Shown piece after piece: positions 24,598 to 33,955 of a stretch of DNA of 64,000 nucleotides. The position numbers and the translations under genes are program-made. This DNA is from DATEOR01 sp963841425. Lineage in GTDB: Bacteria; Actinomycetota; Thermoleophilia; Gaiellales; Gaiellaceae. The first letter of the stretch is position 1. Every line of letters starts with the position of its first letter. The notes beneath the pieces were generated by a model that made no database searches, was not told where the DNA came from, and saw only the letters and a program-made list of their open reading frames with translations. The stretch covers positions 186,001-250,000 of the forward strand of contig CAWJCL010000005.1 in NCBI GenBank assembly GCA_963841425.1, given 5' to 3'.

Positions 24598-25578
24598 TCA
24601 GGCTTCACGCAACCGCGGGTCGAGCATGTGGTGGGCGATGTCCACCAGCAGATTCAGGCAGATGATCATCACCGCGAGGACGATCGTCACGCCCATGACC
24701 ACTGTGTAATCGCGGGCGACCACCGAGGCGACGAAGTACTTCGAGATGCCGGGGATGGCGAAGATGTTCTCGATGATGAACGAGCCGGTGACCATCGCCC
24801 CGAACATCGGGCCGGCGACGGTGATCAGGGGCAGCAATGAGTTCTTGAGTGCGTGCACACCGACGACGCGCCTCTGCGACAGGCCCTTGGCCCGGGCCAT
24901 CCGCACGTAGTCGGTCTCCAAAGTCTCGAGCAGCGTGCCGCGGAGAAGCCGTGCGAAGTAGGCCATGGGAACGAGGCTCAGGGTGAGAGTGGGCAGCACC
25001 TTGTTCTGCCAGCCGTCGTCCCAGCCCGAGGTCGGGAGCAGGGCGAGCTTCACCGACACGTAGTAGATGAGAAGCGTGGCGACGAAGAAGCTGGGCAGCG
25101 AGATGCCGAGGCCGGTGAGGACGCGGACGGCGTAGTCGAAGACGGACCCCGGTCGCAAAGCGGCCAGGACGCCGACGGGGATCCCGATCAGGATCGCCCA
25201 CGCGAACGCCAACAGCACGAGCTGGACCGAGCGCGGCGCCATCTCTTTGATGATGTCGGTCACGCGCATGTACCGAAACGACAGCGAGGGCCCGAGGTCG
25301 AGTGTCACCACGCCCTTCAGGTAATTGCCGTACTGCTGGTACCAGGGCAGGTCGAGGCCGTACTTCTCTCGCTGGTTCCGGCGGATCGCGGGAGGCTGGG
25401 GGTCGCCGTACTTCACCCAGCCCGCATTCGAGAGCCCGAGCAGGGGCCCGTGCCGGAACGGATCGCCGCCGATCGACCTCATCATGAAGAAGACAATCGT
25501 GAGGACAACCCAGAGGATGGGAATCGTCCAGAGCAGTCGACGGAGGATGAAGCCGGCCACAGGTTGAGCTTGCCCCAA
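24598..25578 (-). CDS. ABC transporter permease (DppB/OppB-like), orphan
   Basis: About 326 residues with the DppB layout: first membrane helix, a long outer loop (about 40-100), then five helices and the EAA-type loop YVRMARAKGLSQRRVVGVHALKN. It should form half of a peptide or nickel import channel. No DppC, ATPase or binding protein is adjacent: downstream on the same strand is the purQ-overlapping gene. The start is TTG 25578 or GTG 25560; neither has a strong ribosome-binding site. Confidence 0.8.
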   Translation of the reverse strand: MGQAQPVAGFILRRLLWTIPILWVVLTIVFFMMRSIGGDPFRHGPLLGLSNAGWVKYGDPQPPAIRRNQREKYGLDLPWYQQYGNYLKGVVTLDLGPSLSFRYMRVTDIIKEMAPRSVQLVLLAFAWAILIGIPVGVLAALRPGSVFDYAVRVLTGLGISLPSFFVATLLIYYVSVKLALLPTSGWDDGWQNKVLPTLTLSLVPMAYFARLLRGTLLETLETDYVRMARAKGLSQRRVVGVHALKNSLLPLITVAGPMFGAMVTGSFIIENIFAIPGISKYFVASVVARDYTVVMGVTIVLAVMIICLNLLVDIAHHMLDPRLREA

Positions 25579-26035
25579 TCGTGACCATCATCACCACTTT
25601 GATTTCTTGTCACGAGCATAAGCGTTCCTTACGCTCGGTGAACGGGCGTCGAGCCGCGCGGCGAAAGCCCTCTCCTTCCCGAGGCGGGCGCTTAGCATTG
25701 TTCTGACTTCGGGAAAGTACGCACATGCGAATCAGGCCAGTCCCGGTTCTCGCCCCTGTTGGGGGAGGCACCATGTGAGTGCGCTGAGAAACGGTCGTCA
25801 ATAGAAGGAAGCTCTACCGAAGAAGCGCAACGAAGAACCGTCGGAACGCCTCTCCGATAGAGCAGACGAAAGCGACAGCGACTTAGCGAAGGTCCAGGAA
25901 GGGCTCAGCAATGAGCCCTTCCTCGTTGTCGGTCGGGGGCCGCCGCGGATGAGAATCAGTGCTATACCGGATACCGGTGCGCCGCGACCGGCGATCCCTG
26001 CGAGCAATGTCCGGCTTCGGTCAAAAAGTCGTGTC
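25579..26035. other. 457-base gap between divergent genes; one strong hairpin
   Basis: No gene can be supported in this stretch. It must hold promoters for the DppB-like gene (minus) and the FAD oxidoreductase (plus). A possible weak plus-strand promoter, TTGTCA and TACGCT spaced by 17, starts near 25608. The only strong structure is the hairpin at 25896-25923. The stretch 25800-25925 has lower GC than its surroundings and could encode a small RNA. Confidence 0.4.
25896..25923 (+). terminator. Perfect 12-bp hairpin with GCAA tetraloop
   Basis: AGGAAGGGCTCA (25896-25907) and TGAGCCCTTCCT (25912-25923) pair without mismatch around GCAA, a GNRA-type tetraloop that stabilises RNA hairpins. No T-run follows. 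It lies between divergent genes, so it would end a short plus- or minus-strand RNA rather than a known mRNA. Confidence 0.55.
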
Positions 26036-27250
26036 ATGACACGGACCCCACGCGGTCGGCGCCCTGACTTCAAGGTCGTGATCATCGGCGGCGGCGTGGC
26101 CGGGCTCGAGGCGATGTTGGCCCTGCGAGCGTTCGCGGCCGACTATGTCGACGTCGAGCTCGTGAGCGCCGAGCACCACTTCTACTACCGTCCGCTTGCG
26201 GTTGCAGAGCCTTTCGGGCTGGGGTCGGCGCGTCGGTGGGAGCTGGACGACCTTGTTCGGAAGGCAGGAGCGGTCTTCTCCATCGGGACCCTCGTAGCCG
26301 TCGACGCGGCGCGGCGCGTCGCGGACTTCGCGAGCGGGCTCGAGATCGCGTACGACGCGCTCCTCCTCGCCCTCGGCGCGCGACCGGAACCCGTTGTCCG
26401 TGGGGCGCTGACGTTCCGCGGATCGGCCGACTCAGAGTCCTTTCGCCGCCTGCTCGACGAGATCGAGCTCCATGGCTCCGGGCGCCTGCTTTTCGCAGTT
26501 CCTTCCGGCCCGGTGTGGCCACTCCCGCTATACGAGCTCGCCCTTCTGACCGCCGCAGAATTCGAGCGGAAGCGAGTTCCCGTGCAGATCGGCATCGTGA
26601 CCTCGGAGCCCTCGGCGCTGGCTCTTTTCGGGGCGCGGGCAAGCGGGGTCGTACAGCAGCTTCTCGAGGACCGTCACGTGGCGCTCTGGCCGAGGTCGTA
26701 TCCCGCCGAGTTCGCGGACGGCTCCCTTTCCTGCGTTCCGGAGAAATCGGTCAGCGCCGACTGGGTGGTTGCGTGTCCCCGCCTGGCAGGCCCCCAGGTC
26801 GCTGGAGTCCCGCGCGGGCGAACCGGCTTCATTACGATCGACGAGTTCGGTCGGGTGCCGGGTGCAGACTCGATCTACGCAGCTGGTGACGCGACTAGCT
26901 TTCCGATCAAGCAAGGTGGCATCGCAGCCGCGCAGGCCGATGTTGCTGCGAGATCGATCGCTGTGTCCGCGGGAGCCGATGTCGAGGCCCGTCCGTTTCG
27001 GCCCATCCTGCGGGCGCTCCTTCTCAGCGGTGCTCAGCCAACCTTCCTACGTGTCGAGCTCGGTGGCGGACACGGTGAGACGTCGACCGTATCCGAGGAG
27101 GCGCTCTGGTGGCCGCCAGGCAAGATCGTGGGCCATTACCTGAGCCCCTTCCTCGCCAGCCTCGGCATCGCCGAGGTTCATGACGAGGACGAGGACGTCC
27201 TCCGCGTCGAGATCGACGCGGCCACGGCGCACGAGCTCACTGACTCGTAA
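26036..27250 (+). CDS. FAD-dependent NAD(P)/quinone oxidoreductase (SQR/NDH-2-like)
   Basis: About 404 residues from ATG 26036; an upstream ATG at 25949 gives an unlikely Arg-rich extension. The N-terminal dinucleotide motif GGGVAGLEAML and the late SIYAAGDAT motif place it with flavoproteins such as sulfide:quinone reductase and type II NADH dehydrogenase. Two Cys (in LSCVPE and VACPR) could be redox active, but the spacing is not the classic SQR pattern. It probably acts at the membrane face. It is followed after 100 bases by a CBS-domain gene on the same strand. Confidence 0.7.
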   Translation: MTRTPRGRRPDFKVVIIGGGVAGLEAMLALRAFAADYVDVELVSAEHHFYYRPLAVAEPFGLGSARRWELDDLVRKAGAVFSIGTLVAVDAARRVADFASGLEIAYDALLLALGARPEPVVRGALTFRGSADSESFRRLLDEIELHGSGRLLFAVPSGPVWPLPLYELALLTAAEFERKRVPVQIGIVTSEPSALALFGARASGVVQQLLEDRHVALWPRSYPAEFADGSLSCVPEKSVSADWVVACPRLAGPQVAGVPRGRTGFITIDEFGRVPGADSIYAAGDATSFPIKQGGIAAAQADVAARSIAVSAGADVEARPFRPILRALLLSGAQPTFLRVELGGGHGETSTVSEEALWWPPGKIVGHYLSPFLASLGIAEVHDEDEDVLRVEIDAATAHELTDS

Positions 27251-27350
27251 GCGCAGTCCGTACCAGCCCGAAGAGCAAGGCAGCGTTTTCCCCGACGCCG
27301 CCCGTACGCGCTGGTGCCATTCTCATGGACAACGGCGAAAGGAGCGCACT

Positions 27351-27758
27351 GTGAAGGCGGCATTCGAAACGGAAACGCCCGTCGGCCTCGTCATGACCAG
27401 AGACTTCCTCACCGTCGAGCCGTGGGACACGCTCGGCGAAACGGCTGAAAAAATGACCCAGTCGGCCTACGGCTCGGCCCTGGTGATCGACGCAGGGCAA
27501 CTCGTTGGCATCCTCACGTCGCGCGACCTCGTGCGTGCAATGGCCGGGCGGACACACTCGAGCGAGGCGCGCGTGCGCGAGTGGATGACGTTGAACCCGC
27601 GCGTTGCTCGCCCCGAGACAGCCGCCGAGGAGGCTGGACTAATCATGGTCGAGCAGGGCTGCCATCACCTCCCGGTGGTTGACGAGAACGGCCGGCCACT
27701 CGGCATCGTGGGAATGCGGGCCGTCGTCTCCGAGACATTCGAGCCGGTCCTCGATTAG
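27351..27758 (+). CDS. CBS-domain pair protein
   Basis: 135 residues from GTG 27351, with GGAG seven bases upstream. It is made of two CBS repeats: VMTRDFLTVEPWDTL and LVGILTSRDLVRAM in the first; VREWMTLNPRVARPE and LPVVDENGRPLGIVG in the second. Stand-alone CBS pairs bind adenine nucleotides or SAM and act as small energy or redox sensors. It probably shares a transcript with the FAD oxidoreductase just upstream. Confidence 0.8.
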   Translation: MKAAFETETPVGLVMTRDFLTVEPWDTLGETAEKMTQSAYGSALVIDAGQLVGILTSRDLVRAMAGRTHSSEARVREWMTLNPRVARPETAAEEAGLIMVEQGCHHLPVVDENGRPLGIVGMRAVVSETFEPVLD

Positions 27759-28068
27759 ACCTCAGAGCCCACTGGCTTCGTCATCGGGCGGCGCGGGCAG
27801 TACGGCTCGCGACGAGCGTCAGAGCCCATCCGGCACACCCGGGGTCGCCTCCGCCCCTAGGCGTTCGAGAATCCCATGCTCTGTCGCCACCGAAGAGAGG
27901 GTCGTCGGCTCGCTGGGCCCGAGCAGGCCCGCAGGGAGACTGCTTCGAGGGTTCACTCCCCGTGTCGATCACCTAGGGATCTGATCTCGACTATCAGCTC
28001 GAGCCGTCTGGGAAGGCGTGCGCGCAAACTCATCCCCGCTCGACGAGCTCGACTCGGTAGCCGTCCGG
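27759..28068. other. 310-base gap with one repeat locus
   Basis: Between the CBS gene and the convergent adenylate cyclase gene. The only structure I see is the 58-bp-family repeat at 27993-28065. No reading frame here looks coding on either strand. Confidence 0.4.
27993..28065 (-). repeat. 58-bp-family repeat, locus A (two units, first one shortened)
   Basis: Unit A2 at 28042-28065 matches the family core (GACGAGCTCGAC, then GGTAGCCGTC). Unit A1, starting at 27993, lacks 9 bases of the core, so the spacing to A2 is 49 instead of 58. The linker GGCGTGCGCGCAAACTCATCC is well kept. It lies directly beyond the stop of the cyclase gene; on the minus strand A2 reads PDGYRVELVERG then stop. Confidence 0.75.
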
Positions 28069-29436
28069 CTAGACGCCATTGTCGAACCCGCTCGCACTCG
28101 AGACCCCGGGCCAGCGAGCGGCGAGGATACGCCACGTTCCCGGAATGCCCTTGAGAACGTGCCCGCCACGATCGTCGAACTCGATTCCCGAGCCCGCGAC
28201 GAGATCCTGCACCGTCTGGGAGACCAGAACCTCCGACGGTCCGGCGAACGCTCCGATCCGCGCACCGATGTTGACGGCGATTCCGCCGACCTTCTCGCCG
28301 ATCGTCTCGACTTCGCCCGTGTGGACGCCGGCGCGGATCTCGATACCGAGCGAACGCACGGCCTCGACAACGGCTTGAGCGCAGCGCACGGCCCGGGCCG
28401 GGCCGTCGAACGACGCGAAAAACCCGTCGCCGGCCGTGTCGATCTCGCGGCCGCGATAGCGCACGAGGAGCGCGCGCACGATCGCGTGGTGGCGCTCCAG
28501 GAGATCGCGCCAGCCGGCGTCACCCAGCTCGGCCACTTTCTCCGTGGACCCAACAATGTCCGTGAAGAGCACCGTTGCGAGTACGCGGTCGAGCTCGGCT
28601 TCCTCCGCCTGCACGCTGTCGAGAAAACGCTTGACCTCGCGAACCGCGACGTCCGCCTGGACCGCCCAGGGGAAGTGATCCTCGCCCGGGAGCTCGACGA
28701 GCGTCGACCCGCGGATACGGGACGAGAGGTAGCGCGCGTCCAGGGTCGAATCCACGCTCGCGCCCCGGTAGAGGACCAAAGTGGGAACCTGGATCGAGGA
28801 CAGCACGCCGCGGACGTCGGTCCTGCTGAAGCGCCATCCATCCGCGAGACACCCGCCGCGCGCGACCGAGAGCTGCCCGTGACGCATCCACCAGGCAAGC
28901 CTGTCGGCGTCGGACGCGAGCGAGGGGTTCAGCCTGCGGAACCACTCCCCGTCCATCGCGCACGCACTCTCCGTCTCCCGGTCGAGCTCCTCGTCAGTCC
29001 ATCCCCAATGGATCTCCTCCGACTTCCGCCAGGAGGCGGACGCGTCGTGGAGGACGAGCGCGCTGACGCGCTCTGGATGCATGGCGGCGAAGGGCATGAC
29101 GATGAACCCGCAGTCGGCCGTGGCGAAGATCGCGGCGCGATTCGACCCCGCCTCGTCGAGAACCGCTGTGAGATCTTCGACGAGCGTTTCGATCGGAGGA
29201 ATGTCACGGGGCGTGAATCGCTCCGAGCAGCCTATGCCTCGTCGGTCGACGAGAATCAGGCGGGAAAACCCGGCCAACTGCCGGGCGAAACTTGCGAAGG
29301 CCGGGTGCTCCCAGTTGAGGATCACGTTCGAGAGGAGACCTTGCATGTAGACGAGGTCGACGGGTCCGCCGCCCACGACCTGGAAGGCAAGGGCGTCGTC
29401 GCCGTTCCAGGCGTAGCGCGTTTCCGGTCGCTCCAT
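28069..29436 (-). CDS. Alpha/beta-hydrolase fused to class III adenylate/guanylate cyclase
   Basis: About 455 residues from ATG 29436 (an upstream TTG at 29472 is possible). Residues 1-265 have an alpha/beta-hydrolase fold. The nucleophile elbow reads ATADCG instead of G-x-S-x-G, so this domain is probably a catalytically dead sensor. Residues 270-455 form a class III cyclase: metal aspartates in FTDIVGST and DTAGDGF, and the late VNIGARI motif. It should make cAMP (or cGMP) in response to a ligand. It is a single gene, and its stop abuts repeat locus A. Confidence 0.85.
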   Translation of the reverse strand: MERPETRYAWNGDDALAFQVVGGGPVDLVYMQGLLSNVILNWEHPAFASFARQLAGFSRLILVDRRGIGCSERFTPRDIPPIETLVEDLTAVLDEAGSNRAAIFATADCGFIVMPFAAMHPERVSALVLHDASASWRKSEEIHWGWTDEELDRETESACAMDGEWFRRLNPSLASDADRLAWWMRHGQLSVARGGCLADGWRFSRTDVRGVLSSIQVPTLVLYRGASVDSTLDARYLSSRIRGSTLVELPGEDHFPWAVQADVAVREVKRFLDSVQAEEAELDRVLATVLFTDIVGSTEKVAELGDAGWRDLLERHHAIVRALLVRYRGREIDTAGDGFFASFDGPARAVRCAQAVVEAVRSLGIEIRAGVHTGEVETIGEKVGGIAVNIGARIGAFAGPSEVLVSQTVQDLVAGSGIEFDDRGGHVLKGIPGTWRILAARWPGVSSASGFDNGV

Positions 29437-29480
29437 CCCTCTATCGTCACCCAGGACGGTCCCCCGCGGCAAGGAACATG

Positions 29481-29674
29481 TCAGCCTCTCGCGATGAGCT
29501 CGACCCTGTAGCCGTCGCCCTCAAGAGTCGAGCTGATCAGCTCGTGAGTGATTCGTGGCGCGATCACTCCAGCGCGAGCGATCCTGCGACGGTCTCGCCT
29601 ACCATCCCGTCTGTAACTATCACGACTCCAAACTCAAGGTCTGGCATCTCCTCTGTCCGTTTCAGAAATCCCAC
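29481..29674 (-). pseudogene. Short coding-like remnant ending in a 58-bp-family repeat
   Basis: On the minus strand, GTG 29674 opens 36 residues containing MPDLEFGVVIVTDGM, ending at a TGA at 29564. A shift of frame then continues as APRITHELISSTLEGDGYRV and the repeat-encoded ELIARG-stop at 29481. Both parts have protein-like composition, so this may be a decayed small gene whose 3' end is the repeat unit. No family is recognised. Confidence 0.25.
29493..29516 (-). repeat. 58-bp-family repeat, locus B (single core)
   Basis: A perfect core: GATGAGCTCGAC followed by CCTGTAGCCGTC. No linker follows it. On the minus strand it encodes GDGYRVELIARG-stop. Confidence 0.75.
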
Positions 29675-29747
29675 GCCGGGGGTCAAGCCCGCAGCATGAG
29701 ACCAGCCGAATCGAGACGCTGCGCCGTCCAGTCATGGACTCGACAAG

Positions 29748-30635
29748 GTGCCCCTGAAGGACCACGCGATTCGACTCACTGACGGTCGCAGGCTCGCGTA
29801 TGCAGAGTGGGGCGACCCCGAGGGCGCCAATGTTCTCTTCTTCCACGGCACGCCCCATTCGAGGCTCTGGTGTCCGGACGAGACCGCCACAGCCTCTTCG
29901 GGCGTGCGTCTCGTGACGGTCGACCGTCCTGGCATAGGGGGGTCGGACGTCCTCCCCCGACGTACTTTTGCGGACTGGCCCAACGACGTGCAGGAACTCG
30001 CGGCCGCCCTCGGCGTCGATCAGTTCGGCGTGATCGGCTGGTCGGCGGGCGGTCCCTACGCAGGCGTCTGCGCGGCGCGAATTCCTCACAGGCTTACGGG
30101 CGTCGGCATCGCCTGCAGCCGCCACCTGTCCGAGTTCAACCTGAGCGAGAACGCGGCCGCGTACGAGGAGCTGGAAGCCGACGACCAGCAGCTGTTCGAG
30201 CGTGCGCGGGAGGATCCGGACGCCGCCGCTCGCGCCGCTGCGAAGGCGGGGGGAGAATGGGTGCGACAGCTCCAGGAGCGGCCCGAGACGCTCCTGGAGG
30301 GCTACGAGCCTCCCGCAGGCGACCGCTGGTTCTTCGAGGATCCCGAGCGGAGTCGATCGTTTCTCGAAGCCGTGCGGGAAGGCGTGCGCCAGGGACCGGA
30401 GGCATTCGCATGGGAAGAGATCGTCGTCTGCCTACCCTGGGGCTTCCGCCTCGCGGATATTGCCACTGAAATCCACATCTGGCATGGGGAGCAGGACATA
30501 ATCGTCGAGCGGCGCCACATCGATTTCATTGTCGAGAGGCTGCCCAATGCTCGGCTGACGGTTTGGCGGGATTCGGGCCACCAAGGAATCGTGCGCCACT
30601 GGGCTGAGATGCTAGACGCGGTCACCTCGAGCTAG
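29748..30635 (+). CDS. Alpha/beta hydrolase
   Basis: 295 residues from GTG 29748. The fold is clear: oxyanion region FFHGTPHSR, nucleophile Ser in GWSAGG, acid in WHGEQD, and His in DSGHQG near the C-terminus, so the catalytic triad is complete. No signal peptide, so it should be cytoplasmic. Esterase, epoxide hydrolase and haloperoxidase relatives share these motifs; the substrate cannot be named. It is a lone plus-strand gene. Confidence 0.8.
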   Translation: MPLKDHAIRLTDGRRLAYAEWGDPEGANVLFFHGTPHSRLWCPDETATASSGVRLVTVDRPGIGGSDVLPRRTFADWPNDVQELAAALGVDQFGVIGWSAGGPYAGVCAARIPHRLTGVGIACSRHLSEFNLSENAAAYEELEADDQQLFERAREDPDAAARAAAKAGGEWVRQLQERPETLLEGYEPPAGDRWFFEDPERSRSFLEAVREGVRQGPEAFAWEEIVVCLPWGFRLADIATEIHIWHGEQDIIVERRHIDFIVERLPNARLTVWRDSGHQGIVRHWAEMLDAVTSS

Positions 30636-30870
30636 GGCTGGCCTGACAGCGAGAGGCTCACGAAAAGAGCCCGGTCCCTTCGGCTCGGCCACAAGCCATC
30701 GCCTCCACCACCGGGCGAGCAAACCTCTCGAACGACGTCATCTGACGTAGGCTCGGTGTTCTAGGGTCGTTCAGTTTGCCGGCCACGCGGTCTCCCGTCC
30801 GGGTCGCGGTCCTCGATAGGTTCGACCGGATGGCCATCCGGATACCACGGCAGCCCAACGCTCGCCCGAG

Positions 30871-31905
30871 TCATTCGACGGAGACCCAGAGATCGCCGTC
30901 CAGGTAGGCGATCGAGGTGGGGCCGGTCTCGCGCAACGGCTCCATCAGCTCGATGGTCTCCACGACCTCGTTCGTCGCCGGATCGAGCGCGACTACGCCG
31001 GACTCGGTCGACACCCACACCCTGCCGCCGCCGAAGGCGATGCCGCGTGTCGTCGGCGTGTCGAGGTCGATCTTCGCCTCCAAGCGGGTCGTCTCCGGAT
31101 CGATGCGCCACACCACCGGGACATAGTGCGCCACCCAGAGCGAGCCGGCACCGGAGGCGACGGCTCCCGGCCCGGTGTCGGCCTCGACCTGCCGTACGCG
31201 GTTCGTCGCGACGTTGACTCGGGTCACCGTGTCGCTGTCGATGTTGGCCACCCATACGTAGCGGTCGTCGGCGGCGAGCGACACGGGGTTCGCGAGCAGC
31301 GGCGCCCGTGCGGTCACGGCGCCCGTGCGCGGATCGACCCGCCATAGCGTCTGAGCGGCCGAGTTGTCTCCCAGGACAGGGATCGTCAACCAGATCGAGT
31401 CGACCGCGACCGTGAGAAAGCCAGCGTCACGGAGCTCGAAGAGCCGCTTTCCCCCGAGCTGGAGGACACGCTCGCGCGCTCCGGTGGCGCCGTCGAGGCG
31501 CACGAGTGTGTTGCCGTTGGCGGTGACCCAGATGTCATCGCCGCCCGAGGCCATGCCGGCGACCTCGCCGACGTCGACCCGGGTTGCATCGTTCGTCTTC
31601 GGATCGATCCGGGTGAGCGTCCCCTCGCCAAAGTCCATCGTCCACACCTGTCCGGCTGCGACCGTCAGGAGGAGGGGATCGGCGCCTACGGGCACGACTG
31701 CCTCGACGCACCCGGACGTGACATCGATGCGAACGGCGGAAGCATGGCGGACTTGCAGGCGCTCCCCCTCCCCGCATTGCGCCGCCGCGGCCGTCTCAGG
31801 GACGGCACGAGGCTCGCCTCCTCCACACCCGGACACGATGCCCGCCAGCACCGTTGCGACGAGCAGCGTCGCCGCGGCGCGCGCTTCGGGTCGCGACTCA
31901 GCCAC
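30871..31905 (-). CDS. Beta-propeller lipoprotein
   Basis: 344 residues with a signal peptide and lipobox (VSGCGGGE), so a lipid-anchored surface protein. The mature part has about six repeats of the pattern W-(V/L)-x-N/D ... G-x-V ... R-I/V-D (for example VWVANIDSDTVTRVN, LWVAHYVPVVWRID, VWVSTESGVVALDP), as in YVTN/virginiamycin-lyase-like propellers. Such proteins bind partners or ligands outside the cell. No enzymatic residues can be identified. Confidence 0.75.
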   Translation of the reverse strand: MAESRPEARAAATLLVATVLAGIVSGCGGGEPRAVPETAAAAQCGEGERLQVRHASAVRIDVTSGCVEAVVPVGADPLLLTVAAGQVWTMDFGEGTLTRIDPKTNDATRVDVGEVAGMASGGDDIWVTANGNTLVRLDGATGARERVLQLGGKRLFELRDAGFLTVAVDSIWLTIPVLGDNSAAQTLWRVDPRTGAVTARAPLLANPVSLAADDRYVWVANIDSDTVTRVNVATNRVRQVEADTGPGAVASGAGSLWVAHYVPVVWRIDPETTRLEAKIDLDTPTTRGIAFGGGRVWVSTESGVVALDPATNEVVETIELMEPLRETGPTSIAYLDGDLWVSVE

Positions 31906-32066
31906 TCTTTTCAGGTGACTGCAGACGGGACCCGCACGCTTCGAGCTCGTCCAGAGAGCCTCCTCCGGAGGATAGACTAGCCCACGTATTGACGTGCCCC
32001 AGCGCCGAGGGCGTTCGGCGTTCTACCCTCGCGGGGCGGCACGTAGTGAGCGGCGACTAGCGCTCG

Positions 32067-32528
32067 TCAGCCAATCAGGTCGCGCAGGCTGATCGCACCG
32101 CGGATGAGTTGGTCGAGTGGCGCTGCCTCGATCGCGCCGCGGAGCACGGTGGCGAGCAGGCTCGGGATCTCGCCGCGCTGTTCGGCGTCGCGTATGGCCG
32201 CGAGCATGCCGGCGCGCACTGCGACCTCGATCGTGTGCTGGTCCCAGCGACGAGGCGGGTAGCCGGCGCCGGATCCGAAGGACAGTACGAGCTCCTCGCG
32301 GGTGGTGCCGAGGCGGCAGGCGGCTCCGTCGAGGCCGTCGAGCACGACCTGTTGAATTGTGGCGTCGACGCCGCTCCCCGCAAACATGTGCGGGCGGCAC
32401 GGGTCGGCCAGCTTCCCCGAGCCGTATCCGGTTGCACCGAGCCCCAGCTCGACGACGAGGAGGACGGCTGCCGCGACAAGAAGGGTTGCCAGGGCGGTGA
32501 TTGCGGCACTTGGCCGTCGGACGCTCAC
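32067..32528 (-). CDS. Uncharacterised membrane-anchored protein
   Basis: 153 residues from GTG 32528, overlapping the MFS stop by 4 bases (GTGA), so it is cotranslated with the exporter. One N-terminal helix (ITALATLLVAAAVLLVVELGL) anchors an outer domain with two Cys. The family is not recognised. Coupling to the MFS gene suggests an accessory part of that exporter. Confidence 0.65.
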   Translation of the reverse strand: MSVRRPSAAITALATLLVAAAVLLVVELGLGATGYGSGKLADPCRPHMFAGSGVDATIQQVVLDGLDGAACRLGTTREELVLSFGSGAGYPPRRWDQHTIEVAVRAGMLAAIRDAEQRGEIPSLLATVLRGAIEAAPLDQLIRGAISLRDLIG

Positions 32529-33955
32529 GCGAGCAGGCTCCGGCGCGTGAAGAGTGCGAGCGCGAGCGCAATCGTGGCGAAAGCGGCCGAAAGCGCGAAG
32601 GCCGGCCGGAAGGCGCGCGTGATGGTGCTCTCGATCACGCCGATCAACTCGTCGCGGGTCGAGGCGAGTTGTTCGTCCGTTGCCGCACCGTGCTCGTCGA
32701 AGGGACTGCTGAGATCCGGCCGCTGCCCATCCTGGGCCTGGTTGAAAGCACTTCGCAGGTCGAGGGCGACCGGGATCTTTTTGCTCAAGTCGATGGGTGC
32801 ATCGAGTATGACTGCGGTCGCTCGCAACATCGCTCGATCGCCGGCAGCCGGCAGCGTGCCAGCGAGCACAGGCGCGATCAAGGCAAGCGCGAGCACGAGG
32901 CCTAAGTGGCGGATCCCGATCGTCAGCGTCCCGCTTCGGGTTAGCCCCGCGCGAAGGTCGAGAGCTGCGTTCGAGAGCACGGGGACCGCAAGTCCGAGCC
33001 CTGCGCCGCAGAGCGCGAGCGCCCAGACAACGAAGCCGACATTCGTCGAGGGGAGAAGGGCGAGTCCGAGCAGGCCGCCAAGCAACAGCGCGGTGCCGCC
33101 CGAAACCGCGGTGGTCCCGGGTAGGCGCCGCTCGAGAGGTCGCGCAGCGACCGTCGCCGCCGGCAGGACGCTGACGATTGCAGCCCCGCTGATCGGCGAA
33201 TACCCCCAAACACTGATCACCAGCAGAACGGAGAGGAAGAGCACTCCGACCAGGGCGCCGAAGACGAGGCCGAGGCATATGTTTGCCGGGAGGCTTCGCG
33301 CGCTCCGTGGTGTGTAGCCCTCTTCGGCGACTGGGTCGACGTGAGCCCGCACAGCGCCGAGCAGCCCGAGCGCAGCCACCGGCGCCTGAAAGGCGAAGAT
33401 CGCTCGCCAGTCGAGGCCTTGGGTCAGCACTCCGCCGAGTGCCGGCCCGAGCGCCGCGCCGAAGGTCCCGGCGAGTGTCCAAAGTGCAGCGCCCCGGGAA
33501 GCGGACCCGGTCAGCACGGCGAGCACGGGCAGCGAGCCTGCCAGCACGAGCGCCGCGCCAACTCCCTGCACCGTCCGCGCCGCCACGAGGAACGAAAGGC
33601 TGTCTGCGAGTGCGCAGGCGATCGACGCGGCCAGAAAGACGATCAACCCGCCCGCGAGCACCGCCCGCCCACGCAGGCGATGCACGAAGATAATCAGCGC
33701 AAAGGCGGCGGCCGCGACGGCGGCGTTGTAAGCGGTGACCACCCACGCAACCCCTTCGATCGAAGTGTTCAGCTCCCCATAAAGCTGAGGCAGCGCGAGC
33801 ACGACGATTGAGGAGTCGGCGAAGGCGATAGCCACCGCAGCCGCAACGAGCAGCGCGACCAGACGACTCGATCGGGCGCCGGGCTCGACGACCTCACAGG
33901 CGCGCGCCGGCGACCGACGCCAAAACCTGTCCTTGAACCCGCTTCGGACGGCCAT
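32525..33955 (-). CDS. MFS transporter (DHA2-like drug exporter)
   Basis: 476 residues with about 14 hydrophobic segments. Near the start it has DSSIVVLALP, and later RTVQGVGAALVLAGSLPVLA and LGPALGGVLTQGLDWRAIF, the motifs of DHA2 proton-driven exporters. A roughly 100-residue loop (about 355-450, with LRSAFNQAQDGQRPDLSSPF) sits before the last helix, which is longer than usual. ATG 33955 is a good start. It probably exports hydrophobic compounds; the cargo is unknown. Confidence 0.85.
   Translation of the reverse strand: MAVRSGFKDRFWRRSPARACEVVEPGARSSRLVALLVAAAVAIAFADSSIVVLALPQLYGELNTSIEGVAWVVTAYNAAVAAAAFALIIFVHRLRGRAVLAGGLIVFLAASIACALADSLSFLVAARTVQGVGAALVLAGSLPVLAVLTGSASRGAALWTLAGTFGAALGPALGGVLTQGLDWRAIFAFQAPVAALGLLGAVRAHVDPVAEEGYTPRSARSLPANICLGLVFGALVGVLFLSVLLVISVWGYSPISGAAIVSVLPAATVAARPLERRLPGTTAVSGGTALLLGGLLGLALLPSTNVGFVVWALALCGAGLGLAVPVLSNAALDLRAGLTRSGTLTIGIRHLGLVLALALIAPVLAGTLPAAGDRAMLRATAVILDAPIDLSKKIPVALDLRSAFNQAQDGQRPDLSSPFDEHGAATDEQLASTRDELIGVIESTITRAFRPAFALSAAFATIALALALFTRRSLLA

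Noticed and set aside
24598..25578. Complete peptide ABC operon
   Set aside because: Only the DppB-like permease is present; neither side has the other subunits.
29748..30635. Alpha/beta hydrolase and cyclase as a functional pair
   Set aside because: They are divergent, separated by more than 300 bases and a repeat, with no shared promoter evidence.
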